Of a stretch of 64,000 bases of DNA, positions 27,933-35,561 are shown piece by piece (the stretch's first letter is position 1; each line of letters opens with the position of its first letter). This DNA is from Bacillus cereus. GTDB lineage: Bacteria; Bacillota; Bacilli; Bacillales; Bacillaceae_G. The stretch is taken from NCBI RefSeq assembly GCF_002584535.1, contig NZ_NUOT01000044.1, positions 27,805 to 91,804 of the forward strand. The letters are read 5' to 3'. The position numbers were made by a program, and so were the translations under genes. The notes beneath the pieces were generated by a model. It made no database searches, was not told the origin of the DNA, and was given only the letters and a program-made list of their open reading frames with translations.

Positions 27933-28502
27933 TTATACTTCTAGACTACGTGCATGCATCGTTTTATAGATATTTTCAATGATTAAAAAATGATGTTTCT
28001 CATGTATCGCTAAAAGTTGAATGGCTTGAATTAGGTTGGGATACTTAGCGAGTGGATCCAAAAATACAATGTGCCCCGCGATATTTTCTTCTATATTTTG
28101 AACGCATATTTTGATTGCATTTGTTTCGTTAACTAGCAATCGTTCCAGTTCTTTACCATCCATAGAATAATAGATTTTTTTGGATGGTACTAAAATCCAA
28201 GGAGCTTTCATTCCTTTCCCATTTTTTTCTTTGTATACTGCATAGATGTCATGTATTTCAGTTGCAAACGGGGCATTTCTTCTTATTTTGGCATAGGGAA
28301 GAAGTGTGAAAGAAAACTTAATTGCAACTTTTAGCATTTTTGCAATTAAGTACAGGTGGTAGAGATGTTCCCCAATTGACCATTTCCCATTTTTATTTCG
28401 ATGCCATAGTTCTTCTTGCGGAAGTGATTGTAGTTTAGGGAGAAATTGAGATCTTTGTTGATTTAATGTGTGAAAATGTTTTGATATACTTTCAGATTTC
28501 AT
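27933..28502 (-). CDS. DinB-superfamily protein
   Basis: The 189-aa product resembles the DinB/YfiT four-helix bundle. Candidate metal ligands are the histidines in GKWSIGEHLYHLYLIAKM near residue 45 and HEKHHFLIIENI near residue 168. These put three histidines in the usual DinB arrangement. Such proteins are often thiol-dependent S-transferases (bacillithiol in Bacillus), but this one has no assigned role. The start ATG lacks a strong ribosome binding site. It is convergent with the serine hydrolase. Confidence 0.8.
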   Translation of the reverse strand: MKSESISKHFHTLNQQRSQFLPKLQSLPQEELWHRNKNGKWSIGEHLYHLYLIAKMLKVAIKFSFTLLPYAKIRRNAPFATEIHDIYAVYKEKNGKGMKAPWILVPSKKIYYSMDGKELERLLVNETNAIKICVQNIEENIAGHIVFLDPLAKYPNLIQAIQLLAIHEKHHFLIIENIYKTMHARSLEV

Positions 28503-28576
28503 GTACCAGAACCCCTTAGTTCATTTTCCTAATTATACCATCATTATAATTGTTTTGTATTTTGGAAGGGGAATCC

Positions 28577-28669
28577 ATGCTAAAACAACTCTTCATCTGG
28601 AATAGTATGTTTAGAAATCTAAGTTTACCGCATTGCCATCAACGTAAAGAAGGAGAGCACACTATATGA
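28577..28669 (+). CDS. Candidate 30-aa small ORF
   Basis: A 30-codon ORF (MLKQLFIWNSMFRNLSLPHC, then ten more residues) starts with ATG six bases after GGAAGGGG. It ends inside the loop of a terminator hairpin (28651-28684). The ribosome binding site, stop position and terminator are arranged as in a real short gene. It could instead be a truncated relic or a small RNA. I recognise no family. Confidence 0.35.
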   Translation: MLKQLFIWNSMFRNLSLPHCHQRKEGEHTI

Positions 28670-28684
28670 TGTGCTTTCTTTTTT
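28651..28684 (+). terminator. Orphan terminator
   Basis: AGCACA / TGTGCT stem, extended by G-T pairs, followed by TTCTTTTTT. No established gene lies immediately upstream, only the 30-codon ORF. Confidence 0.7.
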
Positions 28685-28848
28685 AGAAAACGTGTTCACA
28701 TAAAGTTGGCTTGTCAATCTGAAAATACTATGGCAGTATATAAGGAACATCCCTATTTTTCGTGAGTTTCCAGTTCGTAATTGTTAAGTTTACGTAAGTA
28801 TGAAAAAGGGAATTGAGAGTAATTTTTATAATGGAGGAAATAAAAAAT

Positions 28849-29190
28849 ATGCAAAACTTACCGAACTGTCCGAAATGTAATTCAGAATATACGTATGAAG
28901 ATGGAAGTCTATTTGTTTGCCCAGAGTGTGCGCATGAGTGGGCTCTAGGGTCAGAAACTGAAAATAGTGAAGACAAAAAGGTTGTTAAAGATGCAAATGG
29001 AAATATCTTAAACGATGGTGATGCTGTAACAGTAATCAAAGATCTTAAAGTAAAAGGAACTTCATCCGTTATAAAGATAGGTACAAAAGTAAAGAGTATC
29101 CGTTTAGTTGATGGAGATCATGATATTGATTGCAAAATTGACGGATTTGGAGCTATGAAATTAAAATCTGAATTTGTTAAAAAGGCATAA
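28849..29190 (+). CDS. PhnA/YjdM-family zinc-ribbon protein
   Basis: The 113-aa product has an N-terminal zinc ribbon ([16 protein letters not shown], then [10 protein letters not shown]) and a C-terminal SH3-like beta domain ([20 protein letters not shown], then [16 protein letters not shown]). This is the full PhnA/YjdM layout. The family was linked to alkylphosphonate use by name only. Its true role is unsettled. I chose the ATG at 28849, with GGAGG eleven bases upstream. No phosphonate genes are nearby. A strong terminator separates it from the next, convergent gene. Confidence 0.9.
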   Translation: MQNLPNCPKCNSEYTYEDGSLFVCPECAHEWALGSETENSEDKKVVKDANGNILNDGDAVTVIKDLKVKGTSSVIKIGTKVKSIRLVDGDHDIDCKIDGFGAMKLKSEFVKKA

Positions 29191-29215
29191 AAAGAATCGT
29201 ATATAAATGATTAAA

Positions 29216-29262
29216 AAGACGTTCAGTAAGGTGGTTTTGCCAATTACTGAACGTCTTTTCTT
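29216..29262. terminator. Bidirectional terminator after the PhnA-type gene
   Basis: AAGACGTTCAGTAA / TTACTGAACGTCTT, followed by TTCTTATT. It lies between convergent genes. Confidence 0.88.
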
Positions 29263-29440
29263 ATTCGTATTTATGCCGATTTTCTGTAATACGAATATAT
29301 TCAATATCCATTAAATCACGGAGGAGTGCACCATGACTCAGCTCAACACCATGCTTTTCTTTAAAATGAGAGCAGATTGTGTCGAGCATTTCAATTTCTT
29401 CATCATTTACATCTAAAATAATTCGTTCGGAATCGCCCAT
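29261..29440 (-). CDS. Small hypothetical protein (59 aa)
   Basis: This short gene encodes 59 residues starting MGDSERIILDVNDEEIEML. An amphipathic helix (DTICSHFKEKHGVELSHGAL) and a basic end (RITENRHKYE) follow. GAGGGA lies about six bases before the ATG. Composition is acidic with a helix-turn-helix-like middle, reminiscent of small antitoxin-like or sporulation proteins. No family can be named. It shares a terminator region with the PhnA-type gene. No toxin partner is adjacent. Confidence 0.65.
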   Translation of the reverse strand: MGDSERIILDVNDEEIEMLDTICSHFKEKHGVELSHGALLRDLMDIEYIRITENRHKYE

Positions 29441-29561
29441 GTAGCATCCCTCGTTTCTTTTTTTCTTAGCGTAACCGAACAGATATATTCTATCCTTCGA
29501 TTTTTAAGTTAATCGAATGGGAGCAAAGATATATTTTGTTATTTGATATTTGAATACACAA

Positions 29562-29595
29562 AAAAGCATCAAGCCTACATGAGCTTGATGCTTTT
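29562..29595 (-). terminator. Terminator of the universal stress protein gene
   Basis: AAAAGCATCAAGC / GCTTGATGCTTTT. On the minus strand it is followed by TTTTTT. Confidence 0.9.
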
Positions 29596-29608
29596 ATATT
29601 TTGATAAA

Positions 29609-30067
29609 TTATAGTTCACCTTGCTCTTCTTCACCACGGACAACAAGGACATCGCATTTCGCATAGCGAATAATATGTTCAGAGACGCTACCGATTAAGA
29701 AGCGTTCTACAGCGTTTAAACCAGTTGCACCACACATAATTAAATCTACTTTATGTTTTGGAGCAATTTCTTTTGAAATTTTAGATTTTGGATTACCGAA
29801 TTCTAATACAGTATCTACTTTTTCAAGACCAGCTTCAGTTGCAGTCTTTTTGTAGTCTTCTAATAAATCTTCTGCAAAGAGATTTGCACGCTCAGCAATT
29901 GCTCGGCTATATGCTTCTACAGCAGAGTATGCTTTTACATCAACGATATGAGCGATTGTTAATGTTGCGTTGTTGCGCTTTGCAACTTGAATTGCTTTTT
30001 TAAAGGCTTTTTCTGCTTCTTTGGAACCGTCCACTGCAATTAAAATATTTGTATATGTATTATTCAT
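29609..30067 (-). CDS. Universal stress protein UspA family
   Basis: The 152-aa single Usp domain starts NILIAVDGSKEAEKAFKKA. The ATP-binding loop CGATGLNAVERFLIGSVSEH near residue 115 keeps the G-2x-G-9x-G(S) pattern, so it should bind ATP. UspA-type proteins accumulate in stress and growth arrest. The exact role here is unknown. The ribosome binding site GGGAGGAAT precedes the ATG. It is monocistronic and divergent from the SDR-family gene. Confidence 0.93.
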   Translation of the reverse strand: MNNTYTNILIAVDGSKEAEKAFKKAIQVAKRNNATLTIAHIVDVKAYSAVEAYSRAIAERANLFAEDLLEDYKKTATEAGLEKVDTVLEFGNPKSKISKEIAPKHKVDLIMCGATGLNAVERFLIGSVSEHIIRYAKCDVLVVRGEEEQGEL

Positions 30068-30249
30068 AGTAGATTCCTCCCAATTCTTTTTTATAACCTT
30101 TTTACAACTTAATTATAAAGCAAAATATGGTAATGTGCTTGTCGAAAACGTTACAGAATTTTGAAAAATTTATTTCGATTCTTTTTAGTTGTAATTGATG
30201 GGATAACTTGTTACATATTGAGTATAGGAATAAAAAGGAGGCTATTTTT

Positions 30250-31008
30250 GTGAGACACGCGCTCATTACAGCCGGTACGAAAGGTTTAGGAAAGCAAGTA
30301 ACAGAAAAATTATTGACTGAAGGATATTCAGTAACCGTAACATATCGCAGCGATATAAGAGCTGCCAAAGCAATGAGGGAAAAATATGAACATATAGCAG
30401 AACGACTGCAGTTTGTGCAAGCAGATGTCACGAAAAAAGAGGATTTACATAAAATGGTAGAAGGAGCAATTGACCGTTTTGGCAAAATTGATTTTTTAAT
30501 CAATAATGCAGGTCCTTACGTATTTGAACGTAAAAATTTAATTGATTATGAAGAAGATGAATGGAATGAAATGATACAAGGGAATTTAACAGCAGTGTTT
30601 CGTTTATTAAAACTTGTCGTTCCGATCATGAGAAAAGAGCGTTTTGGCCGTATTATCAATTATGGGTTTCAAGGAGCGGATAGTGCACCTGGTTGGATGA
30701 ACCGTTCCGCATTTGCTGCAGCAAAGGTAGGACTGGTCTCATTAACAAAGACAATTGCTTATGAGGAAGCAGAATACGGAATTACATCAAATATGATTTG
30801 TCCAGGAGATATTATTGGTGAAATGAAAGAGGCAACGATTCAAGAGGCACGTATGATGAAAGATGCCAAGACACCAATTGGTAGATCTGGAACAGGTGAA
30901 GATATCGCTCGCACAATTGCATTTCTATGCGAGGAAGATTCTGATATGATTACGGGCACAATCATTGAAGTAACAGGGGCCGTTGATGTTATTCACAGAC
31001 ATCGATAA
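30250..31008 (+). CDS. ytkK: SDR-family protein with altered active site (YtkK-like)
   Basis: The 252-aa short-chain dehydrogenase fold has a nucleotide-binding TAGTKGLGKQV motif at the N-terminus and LINNAGPYVF near residue 80. The catalytic YxxxK reads FAAAK (in NRSAFAAAKVGLV near 155), so the tyrosine is phenylalanine. The usual serine about 13 residues earlier is glycine. The enzyme may therefore be inactive or non-classical. The C-terminal IAFLCEEDSDMITGTIIEVTG is standard. The start is GTG, with AAAAAGGAGG upstream. It lies next to ald. The B. subtilis ytkK match is by similarity and synteny. Confidence 0.82.
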   Translation: MRHALITAGTKGLGKQVTEKLLTEGYSVTVTYRSDIRAAKAMREKYEHIAERLQFVQADVTKKEDLHKMVEGAIDRFGKIDFLINNAGPYVFERKNLIDYEEDEWNEMIQGNLTAVFRLLKLVVPIMRKERFGRIINYGFQGADSAPGWMNRSAFAAAKVGLVSLTKTIAYEEAEYGITSNMICPGDIIGEMKEATIQEARMMKDAKTPIGRSGTGEDIARTIAFLCEEDSDMITGTIIEVTGAVDVIHRHR

Positions 31009-31045
31009 AAATAGATAAAATCTATAGGAAAACTCGAGATATTTT

Positions 31046-31099
31046 TTGTCAAATATTGAGATATTATGTTAAAATATAAGAGCATAGAAAGCGCTTTAA
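31046..31099 (+). promoter_or_regulatory. ald promoter with cre-like palindrome
   Basis: TTGTCA (31046-31051) and TAAAAT (31070-31075) are 18 bp apart. Eleven bases downstream, AGAAAGCGCTTTAA (31086-31099) matches the palindromic cre form TGAAAGCGCTTTCA at 12 of 14 positions. This suggests catabolite control of alanine use. Confidence 0.5.
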
Positions 31100-31144
31100 A
31101 AAAATGATTCAGGGGTCATTTCATAACTCAAGGGGGAATTAAGA

Positions 31145-32278
31145 ATGCGTATCGGTATTCCAACAGAAATTAAAAACAATGAAAACCGCGTGGCAATGAC
31201 GCCAGCTGGTGCTGTGCATTTAGTACACAATGGTCATGATGTTTTTGTTCAAAAGGGTGCAGGTTTAGGATCTGGCTTTACAGATGAAGAATACGTACAA
31301 GCTGGGGCAAAACTTGTTGAAACTGCTGAAGAAGCATGGAATCAAGAGATGGTTATGAAGGTAAAAGAGCCAATTGAAAGTGAGTATGGTTATTTCCGTG
31401 AAGGTTTAATTTTATTCACATACTTACACTTAGCTCCAGAACCAGAATTAACAAAAGCTTTAATCGATAATAAAGTAGTAGCAATTGCTTATGAAACAGT
31501 ACAATTAGACAACCGTTCTTTACCACTACTTGCACCTATGAGTGAAGTAGCTGGTCGTATGTCTGCACAAATTGGTGCACAATTCCTTGAGAAAAACAAG
31601 GGCGGTAAAGGCATTTTACTTGCAGGCGTTCCGGGAGTAAAACGTGGTAAAGTAACAGTTATCGGCGGTGGTCAAGCTGGTACAAACGCGGCGAAAATTG
31701 CGGTAGGTTTAGGTGCTGATGTAACGATTATCGACTTAAGTGCAGAACGCCTTCGTCAATTAGATGATATTTTCGGTAACCAAGTAAAAACTTTAATGTC
31801 TAACCCTTATAACATTGCAGAAGCTGTAAAAGAATCTGATCTTGTAATCGGTGCAGTATTAATTCCAGGTGCAAAAGCGCCAAAACTTGTAACAGAAGAA
31901 ATGATTAAATCAATGGAAACAGGTTCTGTTGTAGTAGATATCGCAATTGACCAAGGTGGTATTTTCGAAACAACTGATCGTATTACAACTCATGACAACC
32001 CAACTTATGAAAAACACGGCGTTGTTCACTATGCAGTTGCAAACATGCCTGGTGCGGTTCCGCGTACATCAACTCTTGCGTTAACAAACGTAACAGTACC
32101 ATATGCAGTACAAATTGCAAACAAAGGTTACAAAGAAGCTTGCTTAAGTAACTCTGCATTATTAAAAGGTATTAACACGTTAGACGGCTATGTAACATTT
32201 GAAGCAGTTGCAGAAGCACACAGCTTACAATACGCTGATGCGAAAGAGCTTCTTGATAAAGCTCCTGCTTTATCATAA
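31145..32278 (+). CDS. ald: Alanine dehydrogenase
   Basis: Alanine dehydrogenase interconverts L-alanine and pyruvate plus ammonia with NAD. The 377-aa product begins [20 protein letters not shown]. It has the substrate lysine region VMKVKEP near 75, the catalytic-region histidine in TYLHLAPEP near 96, and the NAD-binding glycine motif [15 protein letters not shown] near 175. [19 protein letters not shown] near 300 is diagnostic. An AAGGGGGAAT ribosome binding site precedes the ATG. In Bacillus it supports growth on alanine and sporulation. A cre-like site lies in the leader. Confidence 0.97.
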   Translation: MRIGIPTEIKNNENRVAMTPAGAVHLVHNGHDVFVQKGAGLGSGFTDEEYVQAGAKLVETAEEAWNQEMVMKVKEPIESEYGYFREGLILFTYLHLAPEPELTKALIDNKVVAIAYETVQLDNRSLPLLAPMSEVAGRMSAQIGAQFLEKNKGGKGILLAGVPGVKRGKVTVIGGGQAGTNAAKIAVGLGADVTIIDLSAERLRQLDDIFGNQVKTLMSNPYNIAEAVKESDLVIGAVLIPGAKAPKLVTEEMIKSMETGSVVVDIAIDQGGIFETTDRITTHDNPTYEKHGVVHYAVANMPGAVPRTSTLALTNVTVPYAVQIANKGYKEACLSNSALLKGINTLDGYVTFEAVAEAHSLQYADAKELLDKAPALS

Positions 32279-32290
32279 TAAAAAAATTGT

Positions 32291-32322
32291 GAGACCTTCC
32301 TTAGATAAGGAGGGTCTTTTTG
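32291..32322 (+). terminator. ald terminator
   Basis: AGACCTTCCTT / AAGGAGGGTCT with a four-base loop and TTTTT. Confidence 0.9.
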
Positions 32323-32523
32323 TATGTAGTAACTCAAGTGTCTTCTACAAAAAGTTAGACCTCGATTTAACAAAATATTCAATATGTTTTTATAACGTAT
32401 GATAGACAAAAAAATTTTAAGAATGATACGATAGGATTTGGGGAATTATGTTTATTTCATATGTGATTTATAATAAGTAACGAGAATTATAGAATAAAGT
32501 AAATTGGTCTAGGGGGGGATCCA

Positions 32524-32958
32524 ATGGGGAGGAAAAGTAGTAAGAAAAAACAGAAGAGACAACCTAAACAACAGCATGTATTGCAACAAAAGGAAGTAGT
32601 TATAGAGCAACATGAGAAACCAATTGCCATTATACTTAAAGTACTTAGAATCATTACTATTTTTCTGTATTTAGGATTCTGTGTTTACATCTATTTTAAA
32701 ATGAGTCAGTCACATCTAACTAAGGGGTTTTTTGGGGAGTTATTAAAGATATTTGTAGGAATAGTAGAAATGGTGTTGTATGGCTTTTTATTTCTATATA
32801 TATGGACACCAAGTGATAAAGGTGAACAGGATAAGAGCAAGGCGAGAAGGAGAAAAGGTTCATCAAATTCATCAAGTGGATTTGTAAACTATAGCGATAA
32901 CGATTGTAGTAGTTCAGGTGATAGTGGAGGAGGAGATTGCGGAGGCGGTGGAGATTAA
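32524..32958 (+). CDS. Membrane protein with Gly/Cys/Asp-rich tail, copy 1
   Basis: The 144-aa protein has a lysine-rich N-terminus (MGRKSSKKKQKR), two hydrophobic helices (about residues 37-58 and 70-95), a basic linker (KARRRKG) and the tail SSSGFVNYSDNDC, SSSGDSGGGDCGGGGD. I know no function. The N- and C-termini match copy 2 at 33333-33767 while the membrane part differs strongly. AGGGGGGGA lies upstream of the ATG. The topology would place both termini on the same side. Tails of this type occur in other uncharacterised bacterial membrane proteins. Confidence 0.75.
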   Translation: MGRKSSKKKQKRQPKQQHVLQQKEVVIEQHEKPIAIILKVLRIITIFLYLGFCVYIYFKMSQSHLTKGFFGELLKIFVGIVEMVLYGFLFLYIWTPSDKGEQDKSKARRRKGSSNSSSGFVNYSDNDCSSSGDSGGGDCGGGGD

Positions 32959-33038
32959 AAAAGTAGTCCGCCTTAAAATGTTTCATTATTTGGAATGGTA
33001 CGAGGCGATTTTGAAAGAAGTTGCCAATAAAATGAAAC

Positions 33039-33237
33039 ATTCAGCGGTGGAGCTTTCTCCATCCACCGCTGAATATTAGCCTTCACCAACTGGACTTTGA
33101 CAAGCAGTCCATCTCTTACTAATTTTTTCTGTCAGGGAGCTTTGAGACGAGGGGTATTACTGCTCGTAAATATTAGGATAAAAGGGATGCTCTTTAATTT
33201 TTACTCGTAATACGAGATAGAGAGCATCTTTTTGTTT
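33039..33237. other. Cluster of intergenic hairpins
   Basis: Three structures lie between the paralogues. The first is a 13-bp perfect stem ATTCAGCGGTGGA / TCCACCGCTGAAT (33039-33051 and 33062-33074). The second is TGGACT / AGTCCA near 33091-33111. The third is a terminator-like stem GATGCTCT / AGAGCATC (about 33188-33232) with an inner CTCGT-AAT-ACGAG and TTTTTG. Stops interrupt all frames. The region may be a structured RNA or an inserted repeat. No match was testable. Confidence 0.5.
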
Positions 33238-33332
33238 TGAAAATCTAAAAATTGGAATTTTTTCTTGTTAATGAGATTCCTCTTATGGTAGTTTGGGATT
33301 ATATAAATAAGTAGATTTAAAGAGGGGATGTC

Positions 33333-33767
33333 ATGGGGAGAAAGAGTAGGAAGAAAAAACAGATAAAACGGCAGAAATATATAAAGAAAAAGCAGGAACA
33401 GAATATACCATTTCAACAGAAGCTGGCTTTTCGTATAGAGGGAATTGCTAGGTATATTAGTATGGTTTTATATGTGATTTTGTGTATGTATTTGTTAGGT
33501 GTATTTTATCAAATCGAGATAAGACCTGAATTTTTGGAAGACATCTTTCAGGGGATTGTTTTTTTGGCACCATTCGGTATGTTTTTTGTATTGTTTGACA
33601 AAGTATGGCCAAGCCGTGAAAGTAAAAATGATAAGAAAAGGCAGCAGAAAAGAAAACGATCTTCCTATGCTTCAAACTCGTCAAGTGGATTTGTAAACTA
33701 CAGCGATAATAATTGTAGTAGTTCAAGTGATAGTGGTGGTGGAGATTGCGGGGGCGGTGGAGATTAA
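33333..33767 (+). CDS. Membrane protein with Gly/Cys/Asp-rich tail, copy 2
   Basis: This 144-aa paralogue of the protein at 32524-32958 has the same length. It shares the N-terminus MGRKSRKKKQ and the tail SNSSSGFVNYSDNNC, SSSSDSGGGDCGGGGD. The two transmembrane helices (about residues 35-58 and 70-92) and the loop are divergent. DNA identity is highest in the last 100 coding bases and continues about 40 bp past the stop. That suggests duplication with selection or gene conversion on the tail. AGAGGGGATGTC precedes the ATG. Function is unknown. The conserved cysteines (two per tail) could form a disulfide or bind metal. Confidence 0.75.
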   Translation: MGRKSRKKKQIKRQKYIKKKQEQNIPFQQKLAFRIEGIARYISMVLYVILCMYLLGVFYQIEIRPEFLEDIFQGIVFLAPFGMFFVLFDKVWPSRESKNDKKRQQKRKRSSYASNSSSGFVNYSDNNCSSSSDSGGGDCGGGGD

Positions 33768-33822
33768 AAAAGTAATCTATCTTAAAATGTTTCATTATTC
33801 AGAATGAAACGTTAGAACTTGA

Positions 33823-33945
33823 AAGAGATTACTAGGATGGAATAGTGTATCGCAGAAAGGAAGCGCAGTAATAAATTTAACAAAAGAGCCAGAAGAAAGA
33901 ATACAAAAGAGAAATGATTTGAACGAGAGGAGAAGCTATCGTTAG
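33823..33945 (+). pseudogene. Coding relic without start codon
   Basis: A 40-codon open stretch reads GWNSVSQKGSAVINLTKEPE and EERIQKRNDLNERRSYR before a stop. It has no in-frame ATG, GTG or TTG with a ribosome binding site. Composition looks protein-like, as if it were the remnant of a longer gene. I do not recognise the parent. It overlaps the next relic by a few bases in another frame. Confidence 0.35.
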
Positions 33946-34063
33946 TTTAGAGCAAACTGTACGAGAATTAAAAGAAGAAGTGAAAAAAGTAAGGAAACAG
34001 AAATAGAAATGTTTTTTGATCTTTGCAATTGTAATTGTACTTGGCTGGTTTTTGCGGAAATAA
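33938..34063 (+). pseudogene. Degraded small coiled-coil/membrane protein gene
   Basis: AGAGGAG is followed five bases later by ATC instead of a start codon. The frame then reads VSLEQTVRELKEEVKKVRKQ, a TAG stop at 34004-34006, and in the same frame KCFLIFAIVIVLGWFLRK before TAA. The layout (short charged coiled coil plus one C-terminal membrane helix) resembles XhlA-like small proteins. Loss of the start codon and an internal stop suggest a decayed gene. Alternative starts cannot be excluded. Confidence 0.45.
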
Positions 34064-34087
34064 TAAATAACTTAGGGGATGGGAAGA

Positions 34088-34423
34088 ATGATGGAGAAAG
34101 TAAATCTTTTAGAACTCACAAAAGAGATTACAGAGCAGCACAAAAATTTTGTTGTCTCGAATATAAATAATCATTGTTTGCGGATTGCTGTGTTTATGGG
34201 AGAATATGATTGGCACTTTCACTCGAATTCGGATGAATTATTTATAGTACTCGAGGGAGAATTGCTGATCGATTTTCAGGATAAGGATACAGTTGTTCTA
34301 AAACCGAATGATTCTATTTTAATTCCAGCAGGTACTATCCACCGCACAAGAGCACTACAGCGAACCGTTAACCTCTGTTTTGAAAATTTAGAAGCGGATA
34401 CTGTTATTGTGGAGAATGTATGA
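34088..34423 (+). CDS. Small cupin-fold protein
   Basis: The 111-aa single-domain cupin shows the metal-binding motif WHFHSNSDELFIVLEGELLI near residue 45 and the second motif PNDSILIPAGTIHRTRAL near residue 80. This gives the His, His, Glu, His set. Ligand or reaction is unknown. The ATG at 34088 (or the next ATG) is favoured because GGGG lies about eight bases upstream. Its stop overlaps the start of the GNAT gene by four bases, so the two are translationally coupled in a three-gene operon with the DUF6176 gene. Confidence 0.83.
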   Translation: MMEKVNLLELTKEITEQHKNFVVSNINNHCLRIAVFMGEYDWHFHSNSDELFIVLEGELLIDFQDKDTVVLKPNDSILIPAGTIHRTRALQRTVNLCFENLEADTVIVENV

Positions 34424-35214
34424 GAAAGTTAGTGTTACCAGAGTATCATAAGATTCTTCCGGTTTTAGAAGAGAACAAACAGACAGCTACTTTTGCCTAT
34501 GCAGTATGTGATCAAACGATAGATGGTGAAATCTTTGTAAATGATAGATTAACAGCAGGAATGATTGCGACTGCTAATGGTATTTACTATTTGTTTGGAG
34601 ATACATATGATCAGGAATTTCAATGTACTTTGTTTTCTCACATTGAAAGTAATGTTTTAACAACAGAGAAACGATTCACATTATTTGTGTCTAGCTTAGA
34701 TTGGGAAAACATTATTGAAAATCATTTCAAGGATGTATTTCGGAAAATCCCTCGAAAAAAATTTCTATTTCAAAGAGAGTGCTTTGAAGATGGAAAAAGA
34801 GAAGTAGATGATTTTACGTACCAGGTCATACGTGTCGATAAAAATGTAATAGAAAAAAGTACGGAATTTACGGAGCAGTATTATAAAGAGTATTGGGGAT
34901 CAAAAGAAACGTTTTTGAAGCGTGGTTTTGGTTTTTGTATTGTACAAGGTCAAAAGGTAGTGGCGGAGTGTATTTCAATTTTTAGAGGTGATGATTTTGC
35001 GGAAATTGATATTGCAACACATCCAGACCATCAACGGAAAGGGCTTGCTGGATTAGTCGCAACTTCTTTCATAGAACATTGCATACAAAATGGAATTACA
35101 CCGTGTTGGGATTGTAATAGCGATAACATTTCTTCACAAAATTTAGCTGGTAAATTAGGTTTTTGTCATCCAATAGAATATGTTTTATATGTACGAAAAA
35201 AGATGAGGGAATAA
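34420..35214 (+). CDS. GNAT-family acetyltransferase
   Basis: The 264-aa protein has an N-terminal half of unknown fold and a C-terminal GNAT domain. The acetyl-CoA loop is IATHPDHQRKGLAGLVATSF near residue 190 (Q/RxxGxG/A as QRKGLA). PCWDCNSDNISSQNLAGKLGF near 228 is typical of the GNAT_acetyltran (PF12746) group. The acceptor is unknown. It overlaps the cupin stop codon and ends two bases before the next gene. The genomic partner set suggests a small-molecule modification role, which is only an inference. Confidence 0.85.
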   Translation: MRKLVLPEYHKILPVLEENKQTATFAYAVCDQTIDGEIFVNDRLTAGMIATANGIYYLFGDTYDQEFQCTLFSHIESNVLTTEKRFTLFVSSLDWENIIENHFKDVFRKIPRKKFLFQRECFEDGKREVDDFTYQVIRVDKNVIEKSTEFTEQYYKEYWGSKETFLKRGFGFCIVQGQKVVAECISIFRGDDFAEIDIATHPDHQRKGLAGLVATSFIEHCIQNGITPCWDCNSDNISSQNLAGKLGFCHPIEYVLYVRKKMRE

Positions 35215-35216
35215 AC

Positions 35217-35561
35217 ATGAAGGTCGAATTAACAAGATTTAAAGTGAAACCAGGAAAAAGTCATCGTGTGGATGAGTGGATGAAACTTCTCAATAATCAT
35301 ATGAAAGAAGTACTTTTGACATTAAACGACGAAAAAATGTATGTAGAGACAATTTTCCGGGAAATAAGGGATGAGAAAGAGTATTTGTATTGGTATTCGG
35401 TACAAGGAGAAGGCGGAATAGATGTCGAAAGTTCTCAGCATGAAATTGATAAAAAGCATTTAGAGTTTTGGTATGAATGTATCGATGAAGAATCGCCTGT
35501 TTCCCATATGAAAACAGAAGTTGTTATGATTCAAGATGTTGTTAAAGAAGCGATGAAATAA
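35217..35561 (+). CDS. DUF6176-like protein
   Basis: The 114-aa protein starts MKVELTRFKVKPGKSHRVDE and contains EKMYVETIFREIRDEKEYLYW (shown in part) and HEIDKKHLEFWYECID. This looks like a dimeric ferredoxin-like barrel of the DUF6176 type found in Bacillus. No catalytic motif is obvious. GAGGGA precedes the ATG by six bases. It is the last gene of the cupin-GNAT operon, two bases after the GNAT stop. Function is unknown. Assignment to the DUF is from memory. Confidence 0.7.
   Translation: MKVELTRFKVKPGKSHRVDEWMKLLNNHMKEVLLTLNDEKMYVETIFREIRDEKEYLYWYSVQGEGGIDVESSQHEIDKKHLEFWYECIDEESPVSHMKTEVVMIQDVVKEAMK

Noticed and set aside
29261-29440. Antitoxin of a toxin-antitoxin pair
   Set aside because: No adjacent, cotranscribed small toxin gene is visible. 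The neighbours are a PhnA-type protein and a universal stress protein on separate units.
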